From assembly GCA_017560255.1 (NCBI GenBank), contig JAFYOI010000035.1, forward strand, positions 62,001 to 126,000: 64,000 nt of DNA. The letters run 5' to 3'. The position numbers and the translations under genes were made by a program. The stretch is from Clostridia bacterium. Its GTDB lineage: Bacteria; Bacillota; Clostridia; Oscillospirales; Acutalibacteraceae. Shown in pieces: positions 36,989 to 46,028 of the stretch (position 1 is its first letter; each line of letters opens with the position of its first letter). Under the pieces are notes generated by a model. That model was not told the origin of the DNA, did no database searches, and saw nothing but the letters and a program-made list of their open reading frames with translations.

Positions 36989-37138
36989 ATGAGAGTAAAA
37001 ATCACATTATCCTGCACAGAGTGCAAACAGCGTAACTACAATACTATGAAGAACAAGAAGAACGATCCGGACAGGCTTGAGATGAATAAGTATTGCAGAT
37101 TCTGCAGAAAGCACACTGTCCACAAGGAAACAAAGTAG
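36989..37138 (+). CDS. rpmG: 50S ribosomal protein L33
   Basis: This 49-residue protein is a zinc-ribbon form of L33 (C+ type): CTEC near the N-terminus and CRFC near the C-terminus hold the zinc. It starts MRVKITLSC, and ACGGGAGG stands before the ATG. It is the first gene of the rpmG-secE-nusG unit, a common Firmicute order, and it is 16 bases ahead of secE. Confidence 0.95.
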   Translation: MRVKITLSCTECKQRNYNTMKNKKNDPDRLEMNKYCRFCRKHTVHKETK

Positions 37139-37154
37139 TCGGGGGTGTGTCTGA

Positions 37155-37385
37155 ATGTCAGAAACAAAAAAAGCAAACATATTCGTAAGAATAGGTAGAG
37201 CGATTGTCCGTTATTTCAAGGATCTCAAGGGCGAATGCAAGAAGATTACATGGCCCACATTCCCGAGCGTAGTCAAGAACACACTTGTTGTTATTGCCGT
37301 ATGTCTTATCGTTGGCATTGGTATCTGGGTTGTTGACTGGGTTCTCAGCACAATTCTTGGTTTGGCAGGCAATATTGCCGGCTAA
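37155..37385 (+). CDS. secE: Protein translocase subunit SecE
   Basis: The 76-residue protein has a polar N-terminus with the conserved KGECKKITWP segment and one membrane helix (about residues 42-64). This is the short Gram-positive form of SecE, which clamps SecY in the translocon. The position between rpmG and nusG supports the call. Confidence 0.96.
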   Translation: MSETKKANIFVRIGRAIVRYFKDLKGECKKITWPTFPSVVKNTLVVIAVCLIVGIGIWVVDWVLSTILGLAGNIAG

Positions 37386-37428
37386 TTCTTTCAAGTTCTG
37401 TTGACTAAATTAACTTGGAGGGAACAAA

Positions 37429-37953
37429 ATGTCTGAAGAAGCAAAATGGTATGTCATTCATACTTATTCGGGTTATGAGAATAAGGTAGCAGACAATATC
37501 GAAAAGGTTGTTGAAAACAGAAAACTTCAACATCTTATTCATGAGGTTATGGTTCCTACTGAGATTGTTACAGAAGTAAAAGATAACAAGACCAGAGAGG
37601 TAGAGAGAAAGATTTACCCCTGCTACGTTCTTGTTAAAATGGTTATGAACGAAGTTTCTTGGTACGTTGTACGTAACACAAGGGGCGTTACAAGTTTTGT
37701 CGGCCCCGGCTCAAAGCCCGTTCCGCTCACCGATAAAGAGGTTGAGATGATGGGTGTTGAGAAGAAGTCCTTCGTTGTCGACTATCAGGTTGGCGACCAC
37801 GTAACAATCACCGATGGACCGTTTGCTGATTTCGTTGGTACGATTGAGGCAATCAACGCTGAAGAAAACAGCGTTCGTGTCGTTATATCAATGTTCGGAC
37901 GTGAAACTCCGATCGACCTTGAACTTAATCAGGTTGAGTCATTGGTAGACTAA
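37429..37953 (+). CDS. nusG: Transcription elongation/antitermination factor NusG
   Basis: The 174-residue factor binds RNA polymerase and links it to Rho or to ribosomes. The NGN domain begins WYVIHTYSGYE, and the C-terminal KOW motif is VGDHVTITDGPFADFVGTIE. Length and order after secE are standard. GGAGG precedes the ATG. Confidence 0.97.
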   Translation: MSEEAKWYVIHTYSGYENKVADNIEKVVENRKLQHLIHEVMVPTEIVTEVKDNKTREVERKIYPCYVLVKMVMNEVSWYVVRNTRGVTSFVGPGSKPVPLTDKEVEMMGVEKKSFVVDYQVGDHVTITDGPFADFVGTIEAINAEENSVRVVISMFGRETPIDLELNQVESLVD

Positions 37954-38007
37954 GTTCAATAATTAACGGTTTATTCCGTTTGTTATGCGCAGTGTGCTGC
38001 GTTGGGA

Positions 38008-38060
38008 CTTCGGTCCCTGTGGGAGGAGAGGCAGGAAGCCGCTCCGCCACTACCACGAAA
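38008..38060 (+). promoter_or_regulatory. Putative L1-binding leader element before rplK
   Basis: A GGGACTTCGGTCCC tetraloop hairpin is followed by TGTGGGAGG, a small hairpin, and TACCACG. The GTGGGAGG with ACCAC pairing and internal loop resembles the ribosomal protein L1 recognition element. The same pattern recurs before rplA. Confidence 0.5.
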
Positions 38061-38079
38061 TTTTGGAGGTGCAAAGAAA

Positions 38080-38505
38080 ATGGCTAAAAAGGTCACTGGC
38101 TTTATTAAGCTGCAAATCCCTGCTGGAAAGGCAACACCGGCACCGCCGGTAGGTCCCGCGCTCGGTCAGCATGGTGTAAACATCATGGCATTCACAAAGG
38201 AATTCAACGAGCGTACAAAGAATGACGTAGGACTTATCATCCCCGTTGTTATTACCGTATATGCGGACCGTTCCTTTACATTCGTAACAAAGACTCCGCC
38301 CGCTGCTGTTCTCATTAAGAAGGCTTGCGGAATCGATAGCGGTTCCGGCGTTCCGAATAAGACAAAGGTTGCAAAAATTACCCGTGAGCAGGTGCAGAAA
38401 ATCGCAGAGCAGAAGATGCCCGATCTTAACGCTGCAAACATCGACTCAGCAATGAGCATGATTGCAGGTACAGCAAGAAGCATGGGCGTTGAAGTAATCG
38501 ATTAA
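38080..38505 (+). CDS. rplK: 50S ribosomal protein L11
   Basis: The 141-residue protein begins [32 protein letters not shown], here recognised by its start [10 protein letters not shown] and [10 protein letters not shown], and ends with the ARSMGVEV signature. L11 forms the GTPase-associated region with L10 and L7/L12 and is methylated by PrmA. ATG 38080 follows TTTTGGAGG; longer frames are not supported. Confidence 0.98.
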   Translation: MAKKVTGFIKLQIPAGKATPAPPVGPALGQHGVNIMAFTKEFNERTKNDVGLIIPVVITVYADRSFTFVTKTPPAAVLIKKACGIDSGSGVPNKTKVAKITREQVQKIAEQKMPDLNAANIDSAMSMIAGTARSMGVEVID

Positions 38506-38509
38506 TGTT

Positions 38510-38545
38510 CCCTGGTGGGAGGAAAAATCCGATTTAACCACTTTT
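38510..38545 (+). promoter_or_regulatory. Second putative L1-binding element before rplA
   Basis: GGTGGGAGG (38514-38522) and TAACCAC (38535-38541) flank a short loop. The pattern matches the element before rplK, and it lies between the rplK stop and the rplA ribosome site. Confidence 0.5.
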
Positions 38546-38562
38546 TGGGAGGTACACAAATT

Positions 38563-39276
38563 ATGAAACATGGAAAAAAATATGCAGAAAGCGCAAAACT
38601 TATAGAGAGAGCAAGACTTTACGATCAGAAGGAAGCTCTTGAACTCGCTGTTAAGGCTGCAAGCGCAAAGTTTGACGAAACTCTTGAGGTTCACATCCGT
38701 CTTGGTGTTGACTCCCGTCACGCTGACCAGCAGGTTCGTGGCGCAGTAGTTCTTCCGAACGGAACTGGCCGTAACGTAAGAGTTGCAGTATTTGCAAAGG
38801 GTGACATGGCTAAGGCTGCTGAGGCTGCTGGCGCTGAGTACGTAGGTGCTGAGGAACTCGTTGCAAAGGTACAGAACGAAGGCTTTATGGACTTCGACGT
38901 GGCTATCGCAGCACCCGATATGATGGGTCTCGTTGGCCGTCTTGGTAAGGTTCTCGGTCCCCGTGGACTTATGCCGAGCCCGAAGGCTGGTACAGTAACA
39001 CCGGACGTTGCTAAGGCTGTAACCGAAGCAAAGGCTGGTAAGATTGAGTACCGTCTTGACAAAACAAATATTATCCACTGCCCGATCGGAAAGATTTCTT
39101 TCGGTGCTGATAAACTTGAAGAGAACTTCGTAGCATTGGTTGACGCTGTAATCAAAGCAAAGCCGGCTGCTGCAAAGGGCCAGTACATCAAGTCCTGCGT
39201 TATCTCTTCAACAATGGGCCGCGGCATCAAGATGAACCCCAACAAGGTTGGTTCTAACGCTAACGCTGAGGCTTAA
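38563..39276 (+). CDS. rplA: 50S ribosomal protein L1
   Basis: The 237-residue protein shows [16 protein letters not shown] at the start and the family segments [14 protein letters not shown] and [17 protein letters not shown] ([10 protein letters not shown] core). L1 builds the ribosomal L1 stalk and represses its own mRNA in many bacteria, which fits the GTGGGAGG elements in this operon. The ATG at 38563 follows GGGAGG. Confidence 0.98.
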   Translation: MKHGKKYAESAKLIERARLYDQKEALELAVKAASAKFDETLEVHIRLGVDSRHADQQVRGAVVLPNGTGRNVRVAVFAKGDMAKAAEAAGAEYVGAEELVAKVQNEGFMDFDVAIAAPDMMGLVGRLGKVLGPRGLMPSPKAGTVTPDVAKAVTEAKAGKIEYRLDKTNIIHCPIGKISFGADKLEENFVALVDAVIKAKPAAAKGQYIKSCVISSTMGRGIKMNPNKVGSNANAEA

Positions 39277-39300
39277 TTATCAGTTTTTGCAAAATTATAC

Positions 39301-39332
39301 TTGCAATTTTTGTTGCAGTGTGATATTATAAT
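39301..39332 (+). promoter_or_regulatory. Promoter for rplJ-rplL
   Basis: TTGCAA (39301-39306) and TATTAT (39324-39329) are 17 bases apart; an overlapping TATAAT is at 39327-39332. It allows rplJL expression apart from rplKA. Confidence 0.65.
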
Positions 39333-39340
39333 TTCGCTGT

Positions 39341-39463
39341 TCACCTAAGACAGCAGGTGCGTTTTGCGTAACGGGCACTGTCCCTACCTGCCGAGGATGG
39401 AGTATGCTTTTAGTTTTACGATAAAAGTGTGCCTCTTTCTCGTCTTCGGGAAAGAGGTTTTTT
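39341..39463 (+). promoter_or_regulatory. Ribosomal protein L10 leader with downstream attenuator
   Basis: The segment has the L10-leader hallmarks: AAGACAGCAGGT (39347-39358) pairing around to ACCTGCCGAGG (39386-39396) with a kink-turn-like internal loop. It is followed by an intrinsic terminator (CCTCTTTC 39432-39439 with 39450-39457, then T-run). In Firmicutes, L10(L12)4 binds this RNA and lowers rplJL expression by attenuation. Confidence 0.85.
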
Positions 39464-39516
39464 ATTACATCTATTAGTTGAATCGCGTTACCAAAAATTT
39501 TGGAGGTGAATCAAAA

Positions 39517-40026
39517 GTGGCTAGTGAGAAAATTCTTGAACAAAAGAAGCAAGCGGTTGCAGAACTTACTGAAAAAATGAAGAAGTCCTGTGCCGGCGTT
39601 CTCGTAAGTTACAAAGGTATCAACGTTGCTGATGATACCAAACTTCGTGCAGACCTCAGAAAAGCAGGGGTTGAGTACAAAGTTGTTAAGAACTCCCTTC
39701 TCTCCCGTGCTTCCGCAGAAGCAGGTCTTGAGGGTGTTGATGAGTTCCTCAGCGGCACAACCGCTATCGCGTTGAGCGAAAACGACTACGTTGCAGCAGC
39801 AAAGATTTTGTCTCAGTTTGCTGAAACAAGCAAAACATTCGAGATTAAGTCCGGTTTCATCGACGGTAAACTTGTAAGCCTTGACGAAGTAAAGGCTTTG
39901 GCAAAACTCCCGTCCAGAGAGATCTTGATTGCAACAGTTCTTGGCACAATGAACGCTCCTATCGCAGCGTTTGCACGTGCAATTCAGGCTATCGCAGACA
40001 AAAAGTCCGAAGAGCAGCCTGCATAA
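39517..40026 (+). CDS. rplJ: 50S ribosomal protein L10
   Basis: The 169-residue protein anchors L7/L12 dimers on the ribosome. Sequence from ASEKILEQKKQAV through YKVVKNSLLSRA matches L10. The start is a GTG at 39517, ten bases after GGAGG; a TTG at 39478 gives extra residues without support. It sits behind an L10 leader and ahead of rplL, as expected. Confidence 0.97.
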   Translation: MASEKILEQKKQAVAELTEKMKKSCAGVLVSYKGINVADDTKLRADLRKAGVEYKVVKNSLLSRASAEAGLEGVDEFLSGTTAIALSENDYVAAAKILSQFAETSKTFEIKSGFIDGKLVSLDEVKALAKLPSREILIATVLGTMNAPIAAFARAIQAIADKKSEEQPA

Positions 40027-40070
40027 TCAACTAAAAATTATAAGTTATCAAAATTTTGGAGGTAATTGAA

Positions 40071-40448
40071 ATGTCAGAGAAAATCACACAGGTAATTGAC
40101 TTGGTAAAAGAACTTACAGTTCTCGAACTTTCCGAGCTCGTAAAGGCTCTTGAAGAAGAATTCGGCGTATCCGCAGCAGCTCCGGTTGCAGTAATGGCAG
40201 CAGACGCTGGTGCACCCGCTGCAGCAGCAGAGGAGAAGACAGAGTTTGACGTTGTTCTCGCAGAAGTTGGCGCTAACAAGATCGCAGTTATTAAGGCTGT
40301 TAGAGAGGCTACAGGTCTCGGTCTTGCTGAGGCTAAGGCTGTTGTTGACGGTGCTCCGAAGACTGTTAAGGAAGGCGTTTCCAAGGAAGATGCTGAGGCT
40401 CTCAAAGAGAAGTTTGAGGCTGCTGGCGCTAAAGTTGAAATCAAATAA
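40071..40448 (+). CDS. rplL: 50S ribosomal protein L7/L12
   Basis: The 125-residue stalk protein has the N-terminal dimer domain ([19 protein letters not shown]), an Ala-rich hinge, and the factor-binding C-domain ([25 protein letters not shown]). TTTTGGAGG precedes ATG 40071. A terminator follows, so rpoBC is not cotranscribed with it here. Confidence 0.98.
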   Translation: MSEKITQVIDLVKELTVLELSELVKALEEEFGVSAAAPVAVMAADAGAPAAAAEEKTEFDVVLAEVGANKIAVIKAVREATGLGLAEAKAVVDGAPKTVKEGVSKEDAEALKEKFEAAGAKVEIK

Positions 40449-40469
40449 GATTTCTTCAATTAAAAATTC

Positions 40470-40507
40470 GCAGTGTGTTTGCATTAGCAGACACACTGCT
40501 TTTTTAT
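40470..40507 (+). terminator. Intrinsic terminator after rplL
   Basis: A 13-bp stem with one wobble (40470-40482 with 40487-40499), followed by T6. Confidence 0.92.
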
Positions 40508-40587
40508 TGACAATTTGGCGAGTTGGCTTTAAAATATATTGGTAAATTTTGATTAAAATAAATTTATTGATATATGGGAGGTTTATC

Positions 40588-42363
40588 TTGAAAAAGTTGT
40601 TTTGTAAGCCGATTGAAATTTATTTGATGCGACTTATTAGTGCGTGGCTTGTCGGTCAGTGCGTAATGGTTTGTATGAATCAATCTTTCGGCTTGTTGAG
40701 TTTTGCACAAAACGTGAATTTACCTGTATTGTTCTCGGTTGCCGTTTGTTCGTTCGTCGCAATATTTGCGCTTGATTTTGCTTTCCCGAAGGCTAACGTG
40801 GATGGAATCTTCTTTGCGGTATCAACGTTTCTTTACGCCTTTATTCTGGCTAACGCTTACGTTGGCGTTGACTCAATCTATTTCTATCTCGCTCTTGTGG
40901 CGGCGGCAGGACTGGTGATGTACTATCTGTTGCGAAGAAACCGCATACCCCTTGCCGATGTGAATGTGCCCAAGTCTGTAAGTATTACTGTGGTGATAAT
41001 CGTTGCAGTAGCATTCACTTTTTTCGTCGGCATCGTTACGGTGTGCAGGTACCTTTCATATACTGCACCGAATTTTGATTTCGGTATTTTCTGTCAGATG
41101 TTTCATAATATGAAGGAAACGGGTTTGCCGAATACTACCTGCGAAAGAGATTTCCTCTTGTCGCATTTCGGGGTACACGTGTCACCGATATATTATCTGA
41201 TTCTCCCGTTCTATGCTATTTTTCCGTCACCTGTAACCTTGCAGGTTGTGCAGGCGGTGATATTAGGAAGTTCTGTTATTCCTCTGTATTTGCTTTGCCG
41301 AAAATACAACCTTTCGCACAAAATTATCGCCCTTATCTCAATTATGTATATGGCGTATCCCGCGCTCAGCGGCGGCGCGATGTACGATATTCACGAAAAC
41401 TGCTTTTTGCCCGCTCTTTTGCTCTGGATGTTCTATTTCTTTGAGAAAGAGAAATGGCTTTTGATGTATATTTTTGCATTCCTTACTTTGCTTGTCAAAG
41501 AGGATGCGTTTGTGTATATAATCATTTTTGCCCTGTACGCTTGCGTCGGTCGCAAAGCGGCAAAAACTTGCGGCTGGCTTATCGGACTCGCGGGCTTGTA
41601 CTTTGTTGGTGCATCCTACTATCTGTCAACTTACGGAATGGGCGTAATGGCAAACCGTTTCGGCAATTTCATTTATGATGACAGTGGACTTTTAGGAGTT
41701 TTCAAAACCATCATTTTAAACCCCGGTTATCTGTTTACGCAGATATTCTCGTCGTCGGGTTATACGACGGCAAAACTTCTCTATCTTATCCAGATTTTTG
41801 TCTGCATTTGCTTCATTCCGTTTATCACGAAGAAACTTGCACGGTATATCTTGATACTGCCCGTCGGAATCAATTTGATTGCAAGTTACGCATACCAGTA
41901 TGATATCGGTTTCCAATACGGATTTGCGATAACCGCGTTTTTCTTCTATCTGATTATTATGAACGTAGCGGATATGAAGTCGGAAATAAAGCGCTATGTT
42001 GTACCGATGGCGGCGGTAGCAACTGTTCTGGCACTGAGTCTGTTTGTTTTTCCTCGTTTTGGTGTTGTGAAAACATATTATGAAAACAAAGCGACGTATC
42101 AGCAGATGGATGAAATCCTTGAAACGATTCCCGACGATGTCAGCGTTTCCGCCTCAACTTTCCTGTTGCCGCATATTGCTGAAAGGTCTGAATTGTACGA
42201 AGTGTTCTACCACAAGTCAAGGAACGACGTTGACTACGTTGTGCTTGATATGCGTCCGGGCTATGATGTCGAATCGCTGATTTACCGTAACGAATACCTT
42301 GCTGAAGGTTACACGATTTTAGCAGAACATGATGGACTTATAACAATCCTTGTAAAGCCTTAA
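40588..42363 (+). CDS. DUF2079 family polytopic membrane protein
   Basis: The 591-residue protein has about 12-14 membrane segments and the DUF2079 hallmark region with NFDFGIFCQMFHN, then FLLSHFGVHVSPIYY. The family is predicted to be related to GT-C glycosyltransferases; a reaction has not been shown to my knowledge. The start is a TTG at 40588, six bases after GGGAGG. The gene has its own terminator and no obvious functional partner. Confidence 0.85.
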   Translation: MKKLFCKPIEIYLMRLISAWLVGQCVMVCMNQSFGLLSFAQNVNLPVLFSVAVCSFVAIFALDFAFPKANVDGIFFAVSTFLYAFILANAYVGVDSIYFYLALVAAAGLVMYYLLRRNRIPLADVNVPKSVSITVVIIVAVAFTFFVGIVTVCRYLSYTAPNFDFGIFCQMFHNMKETGLPNTTCERDFLLSHFGVHVSPIYYLILPFYAIFPSPVTLQVVQAVILGSSVIPLYLLCRKYNLSHKIIALISIMYMAYPALSGGAMYDIHENCFLPALLLWMFYFFEKEKWLLMYIFAFLTLLVKEDAFVYIIIFALYACVGRKAAKTCGWLIGLAGLYFVGASYYLSTYGMGVMANRFGNFIYDDSGLLGVFKTIILNPGYLFTQIFSSSGYTTAKLLYLIQIFVCICFIPFITKKLARYILILPVGINLIASYAYQYDIGFQYGFAITAFFFYLIIMNVADMKSEIKRYVVPMAAVATVLALSLFVFPRFGVVKTYYENKATYQQMDEILETIPDDVSVSASTFLLPHIAERSELYEVFYHKSRNDVDYVVLDMRPGYDVESLIYRNEYLAEGYTILAEHDGLITILVKP

Positions 42364-42371
42364 ACAATACG

Positions 42372-42398
42372 GCCCTGCATCAGTGATGCAGGGCTTTT
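42372..42398. terminator. Terminator between DUF2079 gene and spoIIID
   Basis: A 9-bp stem (GCCCTGCAT, 42372-42380, with 42386-42394) with a 5-base loop and TTTT, between convergent genes. Confidence 0.88.
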
Positions 42399-42401
42399 GC
42401 T

Positions 42402-42653
42402 TTACCTCTTATTCTTATATTTCAACTGTGTGGCAATACCGCCACGGATATGCCGCTGTGATTTGTTAACTTCTAAAACCGCTTTAACCTGAGTGTATAG
42501 TTGCGGATTAACTTTTTTCAGCCTTTCGGAAACGTCCATATGTACTGTGCTTTTGCTGATTCCGAACTTTTTCGCAGTGCTTCTAACGGTCGCTTTGTTT
42601 TCAATTATGTATTCGCCAAGTTCAATTGCGCGTTCTTCAACAATCCCTTTCAA
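42402..42653 (-). CDS. spoIIID: Stage III sporulation transcriptional regulator SpoIIID
   Basis: The 83-residue DNA-binding protein has the helix-turn-helix RSTAKKFGISKSTVHMDVSERL and the basic tail HIRGGIATQLKYK, which identify SpoIIID. It tunes sigma-E and sigma-K regulons in the mother cell during sporulation. The start is a TTG at 42653 with AGGTGAT upstream. The presence of this gene is the strongest evidence that the organism forms endospores. Confidence 0.95.
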   Translation of the reverse strand: MKGIVEERAIELGEYIIENKATVRSTAKKFGISKSTVHMDVSERLKKVNPQLYTQVKAVLEVNKSQRHIRGGIATQLKYKNKR

Positions 42654-42685
42654 TAAAAATCACCTCTAAATGATAGTCATATCAA

Positions 42686-42714
42686 TAACTATGCGGTACA
42701 AGGGGAGATTATGC
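42686..42714 (-). promoter_or_regulatory. Possible sigma-E promoter of spoIIID
   Basis: On the minus strand GGCATAAT and GCATAGTTA are arranged with 16 bases between the ATA and CATA cores, close to the sigma-E pattern ATA-N16-18-CATANNNT but with the last T replaced. This is suggestive only. Confidence 0.35.
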
Positions 42715-42810
42715 CAAATATAGCCGATAGAATTTGCTGTAAAATGCAAGAACTGTCTTGCGTTAAGGCGAATTTTGGAGTATAATAAACTGATTATAAT
42801 GAGTTGAGTA

Positions 42811-42839
42811 TTGACATATGCGCTTTATCGTGCTAATAT
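42811..42839 (+). promoter_or_regulatory. Sigma-A type promoter of the his operon
   Basis: TTGACA (42811-42816) and TAATAT (42834-42839) with a 17-base spacer. The leader is only about 40 bases, too short for a T-box or attenuator. Confidence 0.8.
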
Positions 42840-42883
42840 GTTACTATGATAAAACAAACTACACAAAAAGGTGGTAAAATAGA

Positions 42884-44080
42884 TTGAAAAAATATGAGAA
42901 ATTTATCCCCGAAGGTATGAGGGATATGTTATTTGAAGAATGTAATACGAGGATGATGTTGGAGGATGATATTTGCCGCACTCTTGCGCTACGCGGTTAC
43001 AATCGCGTGGAAACTCCCGCAATTGAATTTTTCGATTTATTCAACAGAGGTAGTGCGAGCGTTGCTTGTGAAGAAATGTATAAAATGACCGATATCAGAG
43101 GCCGCCTTATTGTTGCGCGTCCCGACAATACTTTACCGATTGCACGTCTTGCTGCAACACGACTTAAGAATGCGGAACTTCCCTTGAGAATGTATTACAC
43201 ACAGGAGGTATTCAGACAGAATCCCGCCCTTGCAGGTCATAGGGATGAAATTTTACAGAGCGGCGTTGAACTTATCGGAATGAAAGGACTTCGCGCTGAT
43301 CTTGAGGTGCTTGCGCTTTCCATTGATGCGCTTACAAGTTGTAATGACCTTGATTTCAGAATTGAAATCGGACATGCGGGATTTTATAAATATATTCTTG
43401 GCAAACTCAATGCGGACGAGAGTGTGAAAGAGAAAATAACTGAACTTATTGAAAGCAAGAACGTGCCCGCACTCAACGCTTTGCTTTCGGAGATTGATGA
43501 TAAGAATGCCGAAATTTTACGCCGTTTGCCGACTTTATTCGGAGGTGAAAAGGTGCTTCAGACTGCGTCAGAGATGTGCGCTGATGATGAGGTTTCCGCT
43601 TTGCTTTCATATCTTGGAGATATTTACAACGCGCTTCGTGAACTCGGCTACGGTAAGAAAATAAGTATTGACTTAGGCCTTGTCCACAGAGGTAGTTATT
43701 ATACGGGTATCGTATTCCGCGGCTACGTTGAAGGTTCCGGCCTTGCTGTTATTTCGGGCGGCAGATACGATGGACTCCTCGGTGAACTCGGTGACGATTG
43801 TCCCGCTGTCGGTTTTGCAATCGACGTTGACGAACTGACACAGGCGGTTATAAGCAAGAGTGGCGCTATTGAAACCAGGATACCCGACGTGTTGATTTTC
43901 GGCGAAGATAAGATGGAAATGCGTCAGCAGATTTATGCAAAGAGTGTCACAAAGCAGGGACTCGTTTGCGAAACGTGGCTCGGAGATAATATCGAAAAGG
44001 CACTAGCGTATGCGCGGAAAAAGGGAATTTCCCGTATTGACGTTGTCAAAGCCGATGGCATAGAAACTATTGAGGTGTAG
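42884..44080 (+). CDS. hisZ: ATP phosphoribosyltransferase regulatory subunit HisZ
   Basis: The 398-residue protein is a histidyl-tRNA-synthetase-like paralogue lacking the anticodon-binding C-domain of a true HisRS. It starts KYEKFIPEGMRDMLFEE and keeps the class II core (RPDNTLPIAR, YYTQEVFRQN, ISGGRYDGLLGELG). HisZ binds the short HisG to form the active, histidine-inhibited enzyme. The start is a TTG after AAGGTGG. It is directly followed by short hisG, which supports this call over hisS. Confidence 0.95.
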   Translation: MKKYEKFIPEGMRDMLFEECNTRMMLEDDICRTLALRGYNRVETPAIEFFDLFNRGSASVACEEMYKMTDIRGRLIVARPDNTLPIARLAATRLKNAELPLRMYYTQEVFRQNPALAGHRDEILQSGVELIGMKGLRADLEVLALSIDALTSCNDLDFRIEIGHAGFYKYILGKLNADESVKEKITELIESKNVPALNALLSEIDDKNAEILRRLPTLFGGEKVLQTASEMCADDEVSALLSYLGDIYNALRELGYGKKISIDLGLVHRGSYYTGIVFRGYVEGSGLAVISGGRYDGLLGELGDDCPAVGFAIDVDELTQAVISKSGAIETRIPDVLIFGEDKMEMRQQIYAKSVTKQGLVCETWLGDNIEKALAYARKKGISRIDVVKADGIETIEV

Positions 44081-44081
44081 T

Positions 44082-44714
44082 ATGAAAAGACTTAGAATCG
44101 CTCTGACAAAGGGCAGACTTGAAAAAGGCACGGTTGAGATGTTCAGAAAAATGGGTCTTAACTGTGATGAGATTGATAACAAGGGCAGAAGGCTTATTTT
44201 GCCCGTTGGTGATTATGATATAGTGCTTGCGAAAGCGGCTGACGTTATAACCTATATTGAAAACGGTGTTTGCGACGTTGGAATCGTCGGTAAGGATACC
44301 ATCGAGGAGAGCAACCGACATTTTTATGAGATTATGGATCTTGGAATCGGAAAGTGCAAGTTTGCCCTTGCCGCACCGAAAGGCAGTAATTTCTACGCGG
44401 GTTTTTCCGTTAAATGCGTTGCTTCCAAATATCCCGAAATTGCACGTCGTTTTTTCGCACAGAAGGCGATGGACGTAAAGATTATCAAAATTGAGGGCTC
44501 TGTTGAACTTGCGCCACTTCTCGGTCTGGCAGACGGAATTGTTGATATCGTAGAGAGCGGCAAAACGCTTGTGGAAAACGGGCTTGAAGTGGTGGAGGAT
44601 ATTATGCCCATTTCAGCGCGTGTGATTGTAAATCTTGCAAGTATGAAATTGCGTAAGAATGAAATTGACGGACTTGTAAAGGGACTTGAAAAAGTCACTG
44701 CAAGCGAGGAGTGA
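44082..44714 (+). CDS. hisG: ATP phosphoribosyltransferase catalytic subunit (short form)
   Basis: The 210-residue protein catalyses the first step of histidine synthesis, joining ATP and PRPP. It starts MKRLRIALTKGRLEKG, has DVGIVGKDT and the PRPP-binding IVDIVESGKTL segment. It is the short form that lacks the C-terminal regulatory domain and depends on HisZ. The ATG is one base after the hisZ stop. Confidence 0.96.
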   Translation: MKRLRIALTKGRLEKGTVEMFRKMGLNCDEIDNKGRRLILPVGDYDIVLAKAADVITYIENGVCDVGIVGKDTIEESNRHFYEIMDLGIGKCKFALAAPKGSNFYAGFSVKCVASKYPEIARRFFAQKAMDVKIIKIEGSVELAPLLGLADGIVDIVESGKTLVENGLEVVEDIMPISARVIVNLASMKLRKNEIDGLVKGLEKVTASEE

Positions 44715-44718
44715 TAAT

Positions 44719-46005
44719 ATGAACGTTAAAATATCAAAAATGTCCGAGATTAACAAAGAGCAGTTTATCGCGGAACTTAATAAGAGGGCGGGCGAAACAG
44801 ACCGCCGTGTAACCGAAGCGGTTTCCGAAATCATTGAGAACGTTAAACTTCGCGGTGATGAAGCGGTAAGGGATTACACAATCAAATTTGATGGTAAAGC
44901 GCCCGAATGTTTTGAAATTACAAGGGAAGAAATTGAAAGAGCATATAACGGTTGCGATGATAAGTTTATTACCGCGCTTAAAAATGCGGCAGACAATATC
45001 CGCGCTTTTCACGAAAATCAAAAGGAGAGCGGCTTTATGATGGACGGCGCTCTCGGTGTACATGTCGGTCAGGTTGTACGTGGTCTTAACAGAGTCGGCG
45101 TTTACGTTCCGGGCGGCACAGCGGCATACCCGTCATCTGTACTTATGAATGTAATTCCTGCTAAAATTGCGGGCGTTAAAGAGATTGTTATGGTAACACC
45201 CCCTTGCGCCGACGGCACTGCAAACCCTAATATTCTTGCCGCGGCATATATTGCGGGTGTTGACAGAGTGTTTCTTGTCGGCGGCGCACAGGCAGTTGCC
45301 GCTTTAGCGCTTGGTACAAAGAGCATTCCCAAGGTTGACAAAATCGTTGGTCCTGGAAACATTTACGTTGCAACGGCTAAGAAACTTCTGTACGGCGTTG
45401 TTGATATTGATATGATTGCAGGTCCGAGTGAGATTCTCATTGTTGCGGACGAAAGCGCAAGGGCGGATTTTATGGCGGCAGATATGATGTCGCAGGCAGA
45501 GCACGACGTACTTGCAAGCGCAACGTTGATAACAACAAGTCAGGAACTTGCTCAGGGCGTAGTCAAGGAACTTGAACGCCAAAGCGCGCTTATGAGCCGT
45601 TGTGAGATTATCCGTAAATCACTTGAAGATTACGGAATGATTATGGTGTGTGATACGATGCAGGAGGCAATTGACCTTGCAAATGAACTTGCACCCGAGC
45701 ATATGGAACTTGTTGTAAACGATGTTGATAAGTGGGTTGACAAGATTTACAATGCGGGGTCACTTTTCCTTGGAGCATATTCTCCCGAACCGGTTGGTGA
45801 CTACTATGCGGGGCCGAACCACGTTTTACCCACAAGCGGAACAGCAAGGTTTTTTTCACCGCTTTCCGTAAACAGTTTTGTAAAGAGAATGGGAGTTATC
45901 CGGTATACTGAACAGGCGCTTGAAAAGTCAAAGGATGACATTGTTCTGCTTGCTGAAACCGAGGGGCTCACCGCTCACGCAAATGCAATTAAAGTCAGAT
46001 TTTAA
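44719..46005 (+). CDS. hisD: Histidinol dehydrogenase
   Basis: The 428-residue zinc enzyme oxidises histidinol to histidine in two steps with NAD. VGVYVPGGTAAYPSS, GGAQAVAALA and the AEHDVLASA motif with zinc/catalytic residues are present, and GPNHVLPTSGTARF is near the C-terminus. ATG 44719 follows GAGGAGTG; a second Met seven codons on is a possible alternative start. Confidence 0.96.
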   Translation: MNVKISKMSEINKEQFIAELNKRAGETDRRVTEAVSEIIENVKLRGDEAVRDYTIKFDGKAPECFEITREEIERAYNGCDDKFITALKNAADNIRAFHENQKESGFMMDGALGVHVGQVVRGLNRVGVYVPGGTAAYPSSVLMNVIPAKIAGVKEIVMVTPPCADGTANPNILAAAYIAGVDRVFLVGGAQAVAALALGTKSIPKVDKIVGPGNIYVATAKKLLYGVVDIDMIAGPSEILIVADESARADFMAADMMSQAEHDVLASATLITTSQELAQGVVKELERQSALMSRCEIIRKSLEDYGMIMVCDTMQEAIDLANELAPEHMELVVNDVDKWVDKIYNAGSLFLGAYSPEPVGDYYAGPNHVLPTSGTARFFSPLSVNSFVKRMGVIRYTEQALEKSKDDIVLLAETEGLTAHANAIKVRF

Positions 46006-46028
46006 TTTATCGTTGGAAGGAAATATAT

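Noticed and set aside
42654..42883. T-box or attenuator for the his operon
   Set aside because: The good promoter at 42811-42839 leaves only about 40 bases of leader and no T-box sequence or terminator is present.
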